Source: Streptomyces specialis
GTDB taxonomy: Bacteria; Actinomycetota; Actinomycetes; Streptomycetales; Streptomycetaceae
Direction of reading: 5' to 3'
Assembly: GCF_001493375.1 (NCBI RefSeq)
Contig: NZ_LN929895.1
Span: 268,126-332,125 of the forward strand
DNA length: 64,000 nt
Part shown: in pieces, positions 38,412 through 46,891 of the stretch
How positions within the stretch are numbered: the stretch's first letter is position 1
Layout: the number at the start of each line of letters is the position of its first letter
Position numbers and translations under genes: made by a program
The notes under the pieces: model-generated
The model's input: only the letters and a program-made list of their open reading frames with translations
Database searches by the model: none
What the model was told of the DNA's origin: nothing

Positions 38412-39659
38412 TCACGCTCCTTCGAGCAGGGCCTGCCCCACGTACTCCCCCTCCGCCGCGCCGCCCGGCACCGCGAACAGGCCGCTGGCCTCGTGCCGGA
38501 TGAACGGCGACAGCGCGTCGCCCCGGTCCAGCTTCCGCTGCACGGGGACGAAGCCGCGCAACGGATCGGCCTGCCAGGCGACGAAGAGCAGCCCGGCGTC
38601 CGGTGCTCCGTCGTCCCGGAAGCCGTCGTGGAACGAGAACGAGCGGCGCAGCATCGCCGCGCCGCCGTTCGACTCGGGCGCGGTGACGCGGACATGGGCG
38701 TTGGCGGCGATGACGGGCGTGCCGTCGGCGTGGGTGGCGGCCAGATCGACGGGGGTGGTCTCGCTGTCGCCGGTCAGCGGCGCACCGTCGGCCTTGCGGC
38801 GCCCGATGACGCGTTCCTGCTCCTCGGCCGGGCGCTCCTCCCAGTCGTCCAGCAGCATGCGGATGCGGCGGAAGACGGCGTACGAGCCGCCCGCCATCCA
38901 GGCGGGGTCGCCGTCGGCGGGGACGAAGATCCGTTCCTCGAAGTCCTCGTCCTCGGGCCGGGGGTTGTTGGTGCCGTCGAGCTGGCCCATGAGGTTGCGG
39001 GTGGTCATCGGCCGGTCGGTGGCGCCGGGGCTGCGGTTGAACCCGGTCATCTGCCAGCGCAGCGCGGCGGTCTCGTCGGCGGCCCGGTGCAGGGCGCGCA
39101 GCGCGTGGAACGCCACCAGGGCGTCGTCGGCGCCGATCTGCACCCAGATGTCGCCGTGGGAGCGGCGCTCGTCGAGGGCGTCGCTGGAGAAGCGCGGCAG
39201 CGGGTCGAGCCCGGCGGGCCGGTGGTCGGTGAGGCCGGTGGCGTCGAAGAAGCTGTTGCCGAAGCCGAAGGTGACGGTGAGGGACGACGGGCCGGCGTCG
39301 CGGGCGACGGCGGTGTCGGTGCCGGTGGCGCGTCCGGCCATGAGGTCGGCGGCCAGCTCGGACCAGCGGCGCATCAGGGCGGCGGCCTCGCGGCGCCCGG
39401 AGGCGGGGGCGAGGTCGAACGTCACGAGGTGGCCGTGGGCCTGGAGCGGGGTGGTGATGCCCGGCTGGCGGGTCCCGTGGAAGGGGACGGCGGTGCTGCC
39501 GAGCGTGGACAGGGCCGGCTCGTCGTCGGCGGTCGCCGCCGAGTGGGCCAGGGCGCCGGTGGTGGTGCCGACGGCGAGTCCGGCCGCTCCCGCGCCGCCC
39601 GCGGTGGTGAGCAGGCGGCGGCGGGAGAGCGGGGTGGAACGTTCGGTCATGGTGCTCAC
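38412..39659 (-). CDS. Dyp-type heme peroxidase, Tat-exported (EfeB-like)
   Basis: A dye-decolourising peroxidase of about 415 residues. The N-terminus has a twin-arginine signal (SRRRLLTTAGGAGAAGLAVG). The Dyp motif GxxDG is seen in MGQLDGT, and the heme side includes FSFHDGFRDDG and the conserved Arg in FRRIRM. The GTG at 39659 overlaps the upstream CopCD stop (GTGA); ATG at 39650 is the alternative start. It is last in a copper gene set, which suggests a link of copper handling to peroxidase maturation or oxidative stress. Confidence 0.9.
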   Translation of the reverse strand: MSTMTERSTPLSRRRLLTTAGGAGAAGLAVGTTTGALAHSAATADDEPALSTLGSTAVPFHGTRQPGITTPLQAHGHLVTFDLAPASGRREAAALMRRWSELAADLMAGRATGTDTAVARDAGPSSLTVTFGFGNSFFDATGLTDHRPAGLDPLPRFSSDALDERRSHGDIWVQIGADDALVAFHALRALHRAADETAALRWQMTGFNRSPGATDRPMTTRNLMGQLDGTNNPRPEDEDFEERIFVPADGDPAWMAGGSYAVFRRIRMLLDDWEERPAEEQERVIGRRKADGAPLTGDSETTPVDLAATHADGTPVIAANAHVRVTAPESNGGAAMLRRSFSFHDGFRDDGAPDAGLLFVAWQADPLRGFVPVQRKLDRGDALSPFIRHEASGLFAVPGGAAEGEYVGQALLEGA

Positions 39660-41587
39660 TCGATGGGAAGCGTGATGGTCTCGGTCACCTGGTCGATGTC
39701 CGAGGTGCGGAGCGTCAGGGCCAGCTCCCAGGCGCCGGGGCGGGGGAACTGGAGCCCGGTGACGGTCCACTGGCCGGCCTCGGTCCGCAAGGGCTCGAAG
39801 CGCAGCGGGCCGATGTCCTCGTCGGGGAGGGTGACCGCGACGCGGACCTCCTCGGCGGCGGCCGGGCGGCCCTCGGCGTCGACGAGCTGGATCTGGAGGG
39901 TGTTGTCGCCGGTGCGGGCGGGGGAGACGTCGATCCAGGCGGTGCCCTGGCCCGCCTCGCCGCCGGTGTCGTAGGGCAGCTCGACGGAGACGGGCTCGGG
40001 CGCCTCGTAGCCCATGGACCTGGCGTCGTCGTCGGCCTCGGTGTGGGCGGGGGTGGTGGCGCTGAGCCAGGTGGCGACGGCGAGGACGACGGCGGCGATG
40101 GCGGCCTCGGTGAAGACGGAACGGCGCAGCGCGGCCCGTTCCGGATCGGCGTCGCGGGCCTTGCGGTCCCGGGCCCGCAGCACGGCGGCCCGCTGGCGGG
40201 CGAGCTGCGCGGCACGGCCGGGCCCGGCGTCCCCGTCCGCCTCGGCCTCCTCACGGGCCTCCTCACCGGCCTCCTCACCGGCATCGGGAACGGCGTCGGG
40301 CCCGGCCTCGGGCGCGGCCGTGTCCCCGAGGCGGGCGGTCCAGCGGCGGGAGGTCCAGGCGACCGCGAGCAGCGCGCCGACGAGGGCGACCTTGAGCAGC
40401 AGCAGCCGCCCGTACTGCGTCTCGGTGAGCGCCGACCAGGACCAGCCGACCTGCCGCCACGCCTGGTACAGGCCGGTGACCACCAGGACGGAGACGCTGG
40501 TGAGGGCGAGCGTGGAGAAACGGCGGACGGCCTCGCGCGGCACGGCGGGCCCGCCGCGGAGCAGGGCCAGCAGGGTGGCGAGCCCGCCGAGCCAGGCGCC
40601 GACGGCGAGCAGGTGGAGGATGTCCGCCGGGATGGCCACGGAGGTCTGCCGGCCGGTGGAGGCGTGCTCGGCCAGGGCCCAGGTGGCGGCCAGACCGGCG
40701 GCGAGGATGGCGCCGCCGAGCGCGAGACCGAAGGTGAGGTCGCGGACGCGGACGTCGTGCTCCTCGTCGCGGTCGTCGGGCGGGGCGGTGACGATGCGGG
40801 CGTAGCCGCCGTGCAGGAGCGCGATGAGCACCCCGGCGGCGGCGACCAGCAGGAGCCGGGTCACCAGGGCGGTCCCGGTCTTGGTGTCGATGACGTCCCG
40901 CAGACCGCCGAGGTCGAAGGCGTCGGCGAGGCGCCCGGTGGTGGTGTAGGGGGTGCGCAGGAGCAGCAGCGCGATGGTGGCGGCGGTGAGCGTGGTCCAG
41001 CCGGTGAGGGTGACGCGCTGGACGACGGGCACGGCGGCGGCCTCGCGGCGGCAGAGCAGGACGAACGCGCAGGCGCCGGTCAGCAGCACGAACCCGGCGT
41101 AGGCGGCGTAACGGGCGACGTCGTACAGGAGCCCGACGGTCCCCTCGCCCACGGCCTGGTCGGGGAGCTGCACGCTGGTGGCCGAGGGGGCGCCGATCGA
41201 GAACGTGAACGCGCCCGAGACCGGGTGGCTGTCGGCGGAGATCGCCTGCCACGCGACGGTGTACGTGCCGTCGCCCAGACCGGCCCGGAGGGTGACGCTG
41301 TGGGTGTTGCCGCCCTCGTCCGTCACGTCGCCGCTGTCGACGCGCTCGCCGGCGGGGTCCAGGACGCGGATGGCGTCGCCGGAGACGGCGACCTGTTCGG
41401 AGAAGCTGAGGGCGACGACTCCGGGCGCCGTGTCCACCACCTCCCCGTCCGCCGGGTTGCTGCCGATGAGCGAGGAGTGCGCGGCGGCGGGCGTGGCGCC
41501 CAGCAGCACGGCGACGAACGCCGTGACGACGGCGATCAGTAACGGCACGGCCGGTGAGCGGCGACGAGCGGGGGCGGTGGTGGTCAT
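39656..41587 (-). CDS. CopC-CopD fusion copper protein
   Basis: A 643-residue fusion. It has a signal peptide (about 1-36), a CopC domain starting with the copper-binding His (AAHSSLIGSNPADG), then a CopD membrane domain with about eight helices and HLLAVGAWLGGL. An acidic linker (about 425-455), another helix, and a C-terminal beta-rich external domain (about 545-643, FixH/YtkA-like) follow. It probably takes up or handles copper for oxidase assembly. It lies 10 nt after the PCuAC gene. Confidence 0.9.
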   Translation of the reverse strand: MTTTAPARRRSPAVPLLIAVVTAFVAVLLGATPAAAHSSLIGSNPADGEVVDTAPGVVALSFSEQVAVSGDAIRVLDPAGERVDSGDVTDEGGNTHSVTLRAGLGDGTYTVAWQAISADSHPVSGAFTFSIGAPSATSVQLPDQAVGEGTVGLLYDVARYAAYAGFVLLTGACAFVLLCRREAAAVPVVQRVTLTGWTTLTAATIALLLLRTPYTTTGRLADAFDLGGLRDVIDTKTGTALVTRLLLVAAAGVLIALLHGGYARIVTAPPDDRDEEHDVRVRDLTFGLALGGAILAAGLAATWALAEHASTGRQTSVAIPADILHLLAVGAWLGGLATLLALLRGGPAVPREAVRRFSTLALTSVSVLVVTGLYQAWRQVGWSWSALTETQYGRLLLLKVALVGALLAVAWTSRRWTARLGDTAAPEAGPDAVPDAGEEAGEEAREEAEADGDAGPGRAAQLARQRAAVLRARDRKARDADPERAALRRSVFTEAAIAAVVLAVATWLSATTPAHTEADDDARSMGYEAPEPVSVELPYDTGGEAGQGTAWIDVSPARTGDNTLQIQLVDAEGRPAAAEEVRVAVTLPDEDIGPLRFEPLRTEAGQWTVTGLQFPRPGAWELALTLRTSDIDQVTETITLPIE

Positions 41588-41597
41588 GGCTGGCGGG

Positions 41598-42074
41598 TCA
41601 CTCCCCGGTGTGGGTGGCGGCTTCGACCGGCACGTTCAGGGTGATCGGGTCCGAGGTCGCGAAGTGCAGCTCGACGGACACGGTGTCGCCCTCGGCCGGC
41701 TGGTGCGTGAGGTCGAGGAACATCAGGTGGTTCCCGCCCCGGGACAGGTGCAGCGCGCCGCGGGCGGGGACGGGCAGCGAGTCCACCCGGCGCATGGCGT
41801 TGTCGACGGTCTCGTGGATCTCGACGCTGCCGGCGATGTCGCTGGTTGCGGCGACGAGGGCGTCGTCGGTGTCCCCGGCGTTCTCGACGGTGAGGAAGCC
41901 GCCGGCCATGTCGCCGGTGGCGGGCTCGGGGATGAAGGCGCCGGTGACGGTCAGTTCGGGACCGCCCCCGTCGCCGCCCCCGTCACCGTCGCCGTTTCCG
42001 CAGGCGGTGAGGGTCAGGGCGCACGCGAGGGCGGCGGCGGCCGTCGCGGCGCGGGCGCGCGTCGCGGCTGTCAC
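41598..42074 (-). CDS. PCuAC copper chaperone lipoprotein
   Basis: A periplasmic copper(I) chaperone (DUF461) of 158 residues, which delivers copper to the CuA site of cytochrome oxidase. It has a lipobox (LTLTAC, Cys at 25), an acidic Gly/Asp linker, and the His/Met ligand set, with IHETVD and GGNHLMFLDL. Its start overlaps the SCO1 stop by 4 nt. Confidence 0.92.
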   Translation of the reverse strand: MTAATRARAATAAAALACALTLTACGNGDGDGGGDGGGPELTVTGAFIPEPATGDMAGGFLTVENAGDTDDALVAATSDIAGSVEIHETVDNAMRRVDSLPVPARGALHLSRGGNHLMFLDLTHQPAEGDTVSVELHFATSDPITLNVPVEAATHTGE

Positions 42075-42748
42075 GGCAGCTCTCCGGCGAGCAGCGCGGG
42101 CAGGTCCCGCTCGAACGTCTGGGCCGTGACGCCCTCGGTGTAGATGACGTGGGCCTTGTCGTCGGTGGGCAGGAAGGCGACGACCTGCGTGCCGTGGGTG
42201 GAGACGATCTCGCCGTTCTCGTCCTCGTAGGACGGCTCGATATGGACCCCGAGGGCGCGGGCCGCCTCCTGGACGGTGGCGAAGTCGCCGGTGAGACCGG
42301 TGAAGTCCGGGTCCTGGGCCTGGAGCCAGGCGCCGAGCGACTCGGGGGTGTCGCGTTCGGGGTCGGTGGTGACGAAGACGACCCGCAGGTCGGCGCGCTG
42401 CTCCTCGCTGAGGGTGGCGGCGGCGACGGCGATGTTGCTCATGGTGAGCGGGCAGATGTCGGGGCAGTGGGTGTAGCCGAAGTAGAGCAGGGTGGCGTGG
42501 CCGGCGGTCTCGGCGACGAAGTCGTACGGGTCGCCGTTGGTGTCGGTGAGGACGAGTTCCGGCTTGTCGAAGGGCTGGTCGAGGACGGTGCCCTCGTCCT
42601 CGCCACCGCCGCCGGAGACCTCGGCGGCCGAGCCGTCGTGGGCGTGGTCGCCGTCGCCGCCGTCGTCACCGCCGTCGCTTCCGCAGGCCGCGAGGGCCAG
42701 GGCGGTGACGGTGGCGACGAGGGCGGTGCTGATTCTGCGCAGGTGCAT
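42071..42748 (-). CDS. SCO1/SenC copper-thioredoxin lipoprotein
   Basis: A thioredoxin-fold copper metallochaperone of 225 residues for cytochrome c oxidase CuA assembly. It has a lipobox (LALAAC), a His/Asp/Gly-rich linker, the CxxxC copper motif in THCPDICPLTMSN, and a distal His in STHGTQVVAF. It overlaps the PCuAC gene (ATGA type), consistent with joint action. Confidence 0.94.
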   Translation of the reverse strand: MHLRRISTALVATVTALALAACGSDGGDDGGDGDHAHDGSAAEVSGGGGEDEGTVLDQPFDKPELVLTDTNGDPYDFVAETAGHATLLYFGYTHCPDICPLTMSNIAVAAATLSEEQRADLRVVFVTTDPERDTPESLGAWLQAQDPDFTGLTGDFATVQEAARALGVHIEPSYEDENGEIVSTHGTQVVAFLPTDDKAHVIYTEGVTAQTFERDLPALLAGELP

Positions 42749-42789
42749 GATCGGGTGTCGATTTCTGTCGGTTGCTGTTCGTGGGGGGT

Positions 42790-42823
42790 GCGGGGCGGAC
42801 CGCTGACGGGTGGTCCGCCCCGC
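42790..42823 (-). terminator. Strong hairpin between ycnI-like and SCO1 genes
   Basis: GCGGGGCGGACC (42790-42801) pairs perfectly with GGTCCGCCCCGC (42812-42823) around a 10-nt loop. It lies downstream of the YcnI-like gene and upstream of SCO1. No T run follows, so it may attenuate or stabilise RNA instead of terminating. Confidence 0.6.
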
Positions 42824-42825
42824 TG

Positions 42826-42855
42826 GGGAACGACGGGGAACGACGGGGAACGAGG
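42826..42855. repeat. Three tandem copies of a 10-nt unit
   Basis: GGGGAACGAC occurs three times in a row (the last copy ends in G), just after the stop codon of the YcnI-like gene. Slippage is the simplest origin. Confidence 0.6.
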
Positions 42856-42856
42856 G

Positions 42857-43651
42857 TCAGGACCCCGTGGTGCGGCGGCGGCCCGCGAGGACGCCGAACG
42901 CGACCCCGGCCACGCCCACGGCGATGCCCATACCCGCCAGGACGCGGGCGGTGGTGTCGGTCGCGTCGTCGTCACCGGACTCGGCGGCGGCCGTGTCGTC
43001 GTCGCCGTTCCCGGTCTCGTCGTCCGCGGCGTCGGCGTCGGTGTCGGTGTCGGTGTCGTCGGCGTGGTCGTCGGCGTCCTCGTGCCCGCCGTCCGCGGCG
43101 TGGTCGTCGCCGTCACCGGCGGTCAGGGAGAGCACGGCCGCCGGGTGCTCGGGCTCGGGCTCGCCCTCGACGGGCTCCTCGATCCAGCGCACGACCTCGT
43201 CGTTGTCGTAGGTCTGGATGGCCTTGAACAGGAGCTGGTCCACGTCGTCCGGCAGCGGCCCGACCGAGATCGGGAACTGCTGGAACATCCCGGGCTCGAT
43301 CTCGCCGCCCGTCCACCTGATGACGCTGGGCACCTCGGTGATCTCGCTGCCGTGGACGTCCAGCGGCTCGTCCAGCTCCGCCGTCTCGATCTCGATCTCC
43401 CATCCGGGCACCGGCTGCGGCTGCACGGAGGCCACCGGGTGCTCCAGGTCGAGGTGGACCTCCAGGCCGACGGTCGAAGCGTTGTCCCGCTCGTTGGGAA
43501 CCCTGATGTTGATGGTGCTGTAACCGCCCTGCTCGGCCTGGTCGGGGTCCACCCCGACGTGCGCGGACGCGGCGGGAGCGGTGAACGCGAGGAACGCCCC
43601 GGCGGTCAGGGCGGTGGCGACGGAGCAGGCGACGACGCGCGTGCGGGTCAT
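42857..43651 (-). CDS. YcnI/DUF1775 copper-binding cell-surface protein
   Basis: A 264-residue exported protein: signal peptide ending ASA-HVGV, so that the mature N-terminal His can bind copper, then the DUF1775 domain (about 30-170), a long Asp/His-rich linker (about 180-235) and a C-terminal membrane helix with RRRTTGS. Family members bind copper near the surface. It starts the copper set here. ATG at 43651 is chosen because a complete signal peptide follows. Confidence 0.9.
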   Translation of the reverse strand: MTRTRVVACSVATALTAGAFLAFTAPAASAHVGVDPDQAEQGGYSTINIRVPNERDNASTVGLEVHLDLEHPVASVQPQPVPGWEIEIETAELDEPLDVHGSEITEVPSVIRWTGGEIEPGMFQQFPISVGPLPDDVDQLLFKAIQTYDNDEVVRWIEEPVEGEPEPEHPAAVLSLTAGDGDDHAADGGHEDADDHADDTDTDTDADAADDETGNGDDDTAAAESGDDDATDTTARVLAGMGIAVGVAGVAFGVLAGRRRTTGS

Positions 43652-43764
43652 ATGAGCACTCCACAGAGAGGTGTGGTGGACGAAAGGGATGTCGAACGCG
43701 CGGCGACGACACCCTCGTCCGTCTCCGTTCCGGCGAGCCGGGGAGCGGAGGTCCGGGGAGTGCG

Positions 43765-44538
43765 TCAGGCCGCGAGAGTCATACGGTGCGCCGCGCACGC
43801 GGGCGGACCGCGGCGGCTGACGGCGCTCGCCAGCACGGTCCCGCGCGCGGCGGGCAGCAACGCGCCGTCGGCGGCGCGCGGCAGACACGGCGCGGGCGCG
43901 TACCCGCGCGGGCCGCCGCCGGACACCACGCGCGCCAGGCGCAGCGCGCGCCGCAGCGGCGGCAGGTGGGTGGAGAGCCGCACGAGCCGCCACAGGGCGG
44001 CCTCGCCGCGCCGCAGCAGCCAGCCGGCGGCGATGGCGGCCAGCAGGTGGCCGAACAGCATCGGCCAGGAGGCGAGGGAGGCGATGGCGTCCCCGAGGCA
44101 GCCGACGTTCCCGGTGGCCGCGGCGGCGTTCGTGTGGCCGTGCCCGGCGTGCGGGTCGAGCCCGGCGGCCCGGAGCATGCCGATGGCCTGGGCCTCGCTG
44201 AGGTTCGCGGTCCCGTCGCTGCACAGCAGCCGGGCGGCGAGCCCGGCCGCCCCGGTGCCGCCGTTCGCCGCCCCGGTGCTGCCGAGGACGCCGAGCGTGC
44301 CGTGCTGGCCGAGGTGGTACAGGACGTGGAGGGCGAGCTGCGCGACGCCGAGGACGGCGGCGAGCGCGGGCGCGGAGCGGCGTTCGCGGCCGGCCAGCGG
44401 AAGCGCGACGGTGAACGCGGCGGCCCAGCCGGCGGCCATGATCCAGAGCGGAACCGCGAGGCCGGTCGCGGACAGATGCCCGGCGGCGGCCAGCGTGGCG
44501 CAGGCCGCGGCGAAGACCGCGGCTCGCAGCAGTCGCAT
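43765..44538 (-). CDS. Five-helix membrane protein linked to copper genes
   Basis: A 257-residue polytopic membrane protein with about five hydrophobic segments and an external His-rich loop (LDPHAGHGHTNAAA, about residues 130-143). I chose ATG at 44538, 5 nt after GGAG; an ATG at 44556 is possible. Such proteins often accompany YcnI and CopCD in Streptomyces, but the role is unknown. The C-terminal 40 residues are soluble, and hold two Cys. Confidence 0.78.
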   Translation of the reverse strand: MRLLRAAVFAAACATLAAAGHLSATGLAVPLWIMAAGWAAAFTVALPLAGRERRSAPALAAVLGVAQLALHVLYHLGQHGTLGVLGSTGAANGGTGAAGLAARLLCSDGTANLSEAQAIGMLRAAGLDPHAGHGHTNAAAATGNVGCLGDAIASLASWPMLFGHLLAAIAAGWLLRRGEAALWRLVRLSTHLPPLRRALRLARVVSGGGPRGYAPAPCLPRAADGALLPAARGTVLASAVSRRGPPACAAHRMTLAA

Positions 44539-44776
44539 ATCAGCTCCGGCACGCATGGCGGCGTCATCATCTCACCGCACCATCGCTTGGCAAGGCACCG
44601 GGGCCCTGACCTCGTACGGAAGTGCGGATCATCACCCTTACCGGAGTGTGGCTATATCGACCTCTAGGCCCCGATACATCCGCCGAACGAGGGGTGTTCA
44701 GGGGGGCGAGCGCTTACGGTCCACCGAGGTAGGCAATACCTACAGATATGTCGAGCCGCGGCCAGGAGGCTGGAGC
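44539..44776. promoter_or_regulatory. Divergent promoter region with GTAGG-N5-CCTAC palindrome
   Basis: A gap of about 240 nt between the membrane protein and the RsbW-like gene. At 44729-44743, GTAGG and CCTAC flank CAATA as a 5-bp inverted repeat, 34 nt upstream of the kinase start. TACAGAT right after it could be a -10 box. Confidence 0.35.
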
Positions 44777-45223
44777 ATGAGCATCTGGTGGTCTCTCCAA
44801 CTGCGGCGCGAAGCGGCCAGCGTCCCGCTCGCGCGGCGGCTTCTGCTCGGCGCCATGGAGACCGCGGGGGTGGACGCCGACATCTCGCACGAGGTGTGTG
44901 TCGCGCTCTCCGAGGCGTGTTCGAACGCGGTGCAGCACGCCGGTGACCACACCGAGGTGTACCGGGTGACGGCGTCGATCCACGGGGACGTCTGCCGGAT
45001 CGAGGTGACGGACGGCGGACCCGGCTTCCCGGCCGGGGCGACCATCCCGCTCGCCGGGCGGCGCGAGCCGCGGGAGCTGGCGACGGGCGGGCGGGGGCTG
45101 CGGCTGATCGAGGCGCTGGCGGACCGGGTCCGTTATGACAGCCAGCCGGGGACGGGCGGGGCGGTCGTGACGTTCGACAAGGTGCTGAGATGGCGCGAGG
45201 GCGCTCTGCTCAAGGCGTCCTGA
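44777..45223 (+). CDS. RsbW-like ATP-binding (anti-sigma kinase-type) protein
   Basis: A 148-residue GHKL/HATPase protein: N box ALSEACSNAVQHAG, G1 box EVTDGGPGF, and GGRGLRLIEALAD. This is the small stand-alone type found in many copies in Streptomyces and usually acts as an anti-sigma or anti-anti-sigma kinase. ATG at 44777 follows GGAGG. No partner sigma factor or STAS protein adjoins it. Confidence 0.88.
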   Translation: MSIWWSLQLRREAASVPLARRLLLGAMETAGVDADISHEVCVALSEACSNAVQHAGDHTEVYRVTASIHGDVCRIEVTDGGPGFPAGATIPLAGRREPRELATGGRGLRLIEALADRVRYDSQPGTGGAVVTFDKVLRWREGALLKAS

Positions 45224-45322
45224 CCCGGCCTCGGCGCGTCCCCTGGCTCCGGCCGGCCGTCCGTTCCCGGGCCGGGTGAGCCGGATCACGGCGCGGTGCG
45301 CTTGTGACCGCGACCGCCTCCA

Positions 45323-45348
45323 CAATTAACTAGCAATGCTAATTTGTG
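45323..45348. promoter_or_regulatory. Palindromic operator upstream of aldehyde dehydrogenase
   Basis: TAGCA-A-TGCTA at 45331-45341 is a perfect palindrome inside a wider imperfect one with CACAA on the left and TTGTG on the right. The site is far more AT-rich than its surroundings and lies 55 nt before the dehydrogenase ATG. It resembles MarR- or TetR-type sites; no such regulator gene is adjacent. Confidence 0.6.
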
Positions 45349-45395
45349 GGCGGTGGCCGGACCGACGCCGACCGGACAGAAGCGGAGCGACACGC

Positions 45396-46817
45396 ATGCA
45401 GGCTCACGAGGGGCACTACATCGACGGCGCCTGGCGCCCGGCCGCCGGCTCCGGCGAGGTGATCGAGGTGGTGAACCCGGCCACCGAGGAGGTCATCGCC
45501 ACCGTCCCCGCGGGCACCGCCGAGGACGTCGACGCGGCCGTCGCCGCCGCCCGCTCCGCCGCCGGCGCCTGGCGCGCGACCCCGCGCGACGAGCGGCTCG
45601 CCGCCCTGACCCGGCTGCGCGACGGAATCGCCTCCCACCAGGACGAGATCGCCGCCACCGTCGTGGCCGAGCTGGGCTCGCCCCTCCGGCTGGCCCAGGC
45701 CCTGCACAGCACGCTGCCGGTCGCGGTGGCCACGTCGGTCCTGGAGGTGCTGGCCGAGTTCCCCTTCGAGGAGAAGGTGGGGAACTCGACGGTGTACTAC
45801 GAGCCGGCCGGCGTCGTCGGCGCGATCACCCCCTGGAACTACCCGCTGCACCAGATCGTCGCCAAGGTCCTGCCCGCGCTCGCCGCCGGCTGCCCGGTGG
45901 TCCTCAAGCCCGCCGAGAACACACCGCTGACCGCCCGGCTCTTCGCCTCGATCGTCCACGACGCGGGCCTGCCGGCCGGCACGTTCAACCTGGTCACCGG
46001 CCTCGGCACGGTCGCGGGCGCGGCGCTGGCCGAGCACGACGGCGTGGACGTCGTCTCGTTCACCGGCTCCACGGCCGTCGGCCGCCGCATCGGCGCCGCC
46101 GCGGGCCGGGGCATCAAGCGGGTCGCCCTGGAGCTCGGCGGCAAGTCGGCCAACGTCATCCTGCCCGGCGCCGACCTGACCCGGGCCGTGAAGGTCGGCG
46201 TCGGCAACGCCTTCCTCAACGCCGGGCAGACGTGCAGCGCCTGGACCCGGATGCTGGTCAGCGACGCCGACTACGACCAGGCCGTCGAGCTGGCCGCCAA
46301 GAGCGCCGAGGGCTACGTGCCGGGCGACCCCACCGACCGCTCCACCCGCCTCGGCCCGCTGGTCAGCGCCGTGCAGCGGGAGCGCGTACGCGCCTACATC
46401 GAGACCGGCGTGCGCGAGGGCGCGCGCCTGGTCGCCGGTGGCGCCGAGGCGCCGGAGGGCCTGGACAAGGGCTACTACGTGCGGCCCACGGTCTTCGCCG
46501 ACGTCGAGCCCGGGATGACCATCGCCCGGGAGGAGATCTTCGGCCCTGTCCTGTCGATCCTGCGCTACCGGGACGCGGAGCACGCCCTGGAGATCGCCAA
46601 CGGCACCGACTACGGTCTGTCCGGCGGCGTCTGGGCGGCGGACCCGGCCGAGGCCGCCGCGTTCGCCCGGCGGATGGAGGCCGGGCAGATCGACATCAAC
46701 GGCGGCGCGTTCAACCCGGCGGCGCCGTTCGGCGGGTACAAGAACTCCGGGGTGGGGCGCGAGATGGGCCGGTTCGGGCTGGAGGAGTTCCTCCAGACGC
46801 AGTCCCTTCAGTTCTGA
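45396..46817 (+). CDS. Aldehyde dehydrogenase (NAD-dependent)
   Basis: A classical ALDH of 473 residues that oxidises an aldehyde to its acid. ITPWNYPLHQI, cofactor motif FTGSTAVGRRI, catalytic Glu in LELGGKSANV, and catalytic Cys in NAGQTCSAWTR. The C-terminus has the GGYKNSGVGREMG motif. Followed after 74 nt by an alcohol dehydrogenase, so the pair can take an alcohol to an acid. Confidence 0.93.
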   Translation: MQAHEGHYIDGAWRPAAGSGEVIEVVNPATEEVIATVPAGTAEDVDAAVAAARSAAGAWRATPRDERLAALTRLRDGIASHQDEIAATVVAELGSPLRLAQALHSTLPVAVATSVLEVLAEFPFEEKVGNSTVYYEPAGVVGAITPWNYPLHQIVAKVLPALAAGCPVVLKPAENTPLTARLFASIVHDAGLPAGTFNLVTGLGTVAGAALAEHDGVDVVSFTGSTAVGRRIGAAAGRGIKRVALELGGKSANVILPGADLTRAVKVGVGNAFLNAGQTCSAWTRMLVSDADYDQAVELAAKSAEGYVPGDPTDRSTRLGPLVSAVQRERVRAYIETGVREGARLVAGGAEAPEGLDKGYYVRPTVFADVEPGMTIAREEIFGPVLSILRYRDAEHALEIANGTDYGLSGGVWAADPAEAAAFARRMEAGQIDINGGAFNPAAPFGGYKNSGVGREMGRFGLEEFLQTQSLQF

Positions 46818-46891
46818 CGCCTTCCCGCGCTGTGCCGCGTCTTCCGAGTCGTCCCGCGTCTTCACCGCCGCTGAGAATCGAGGAACACCCG

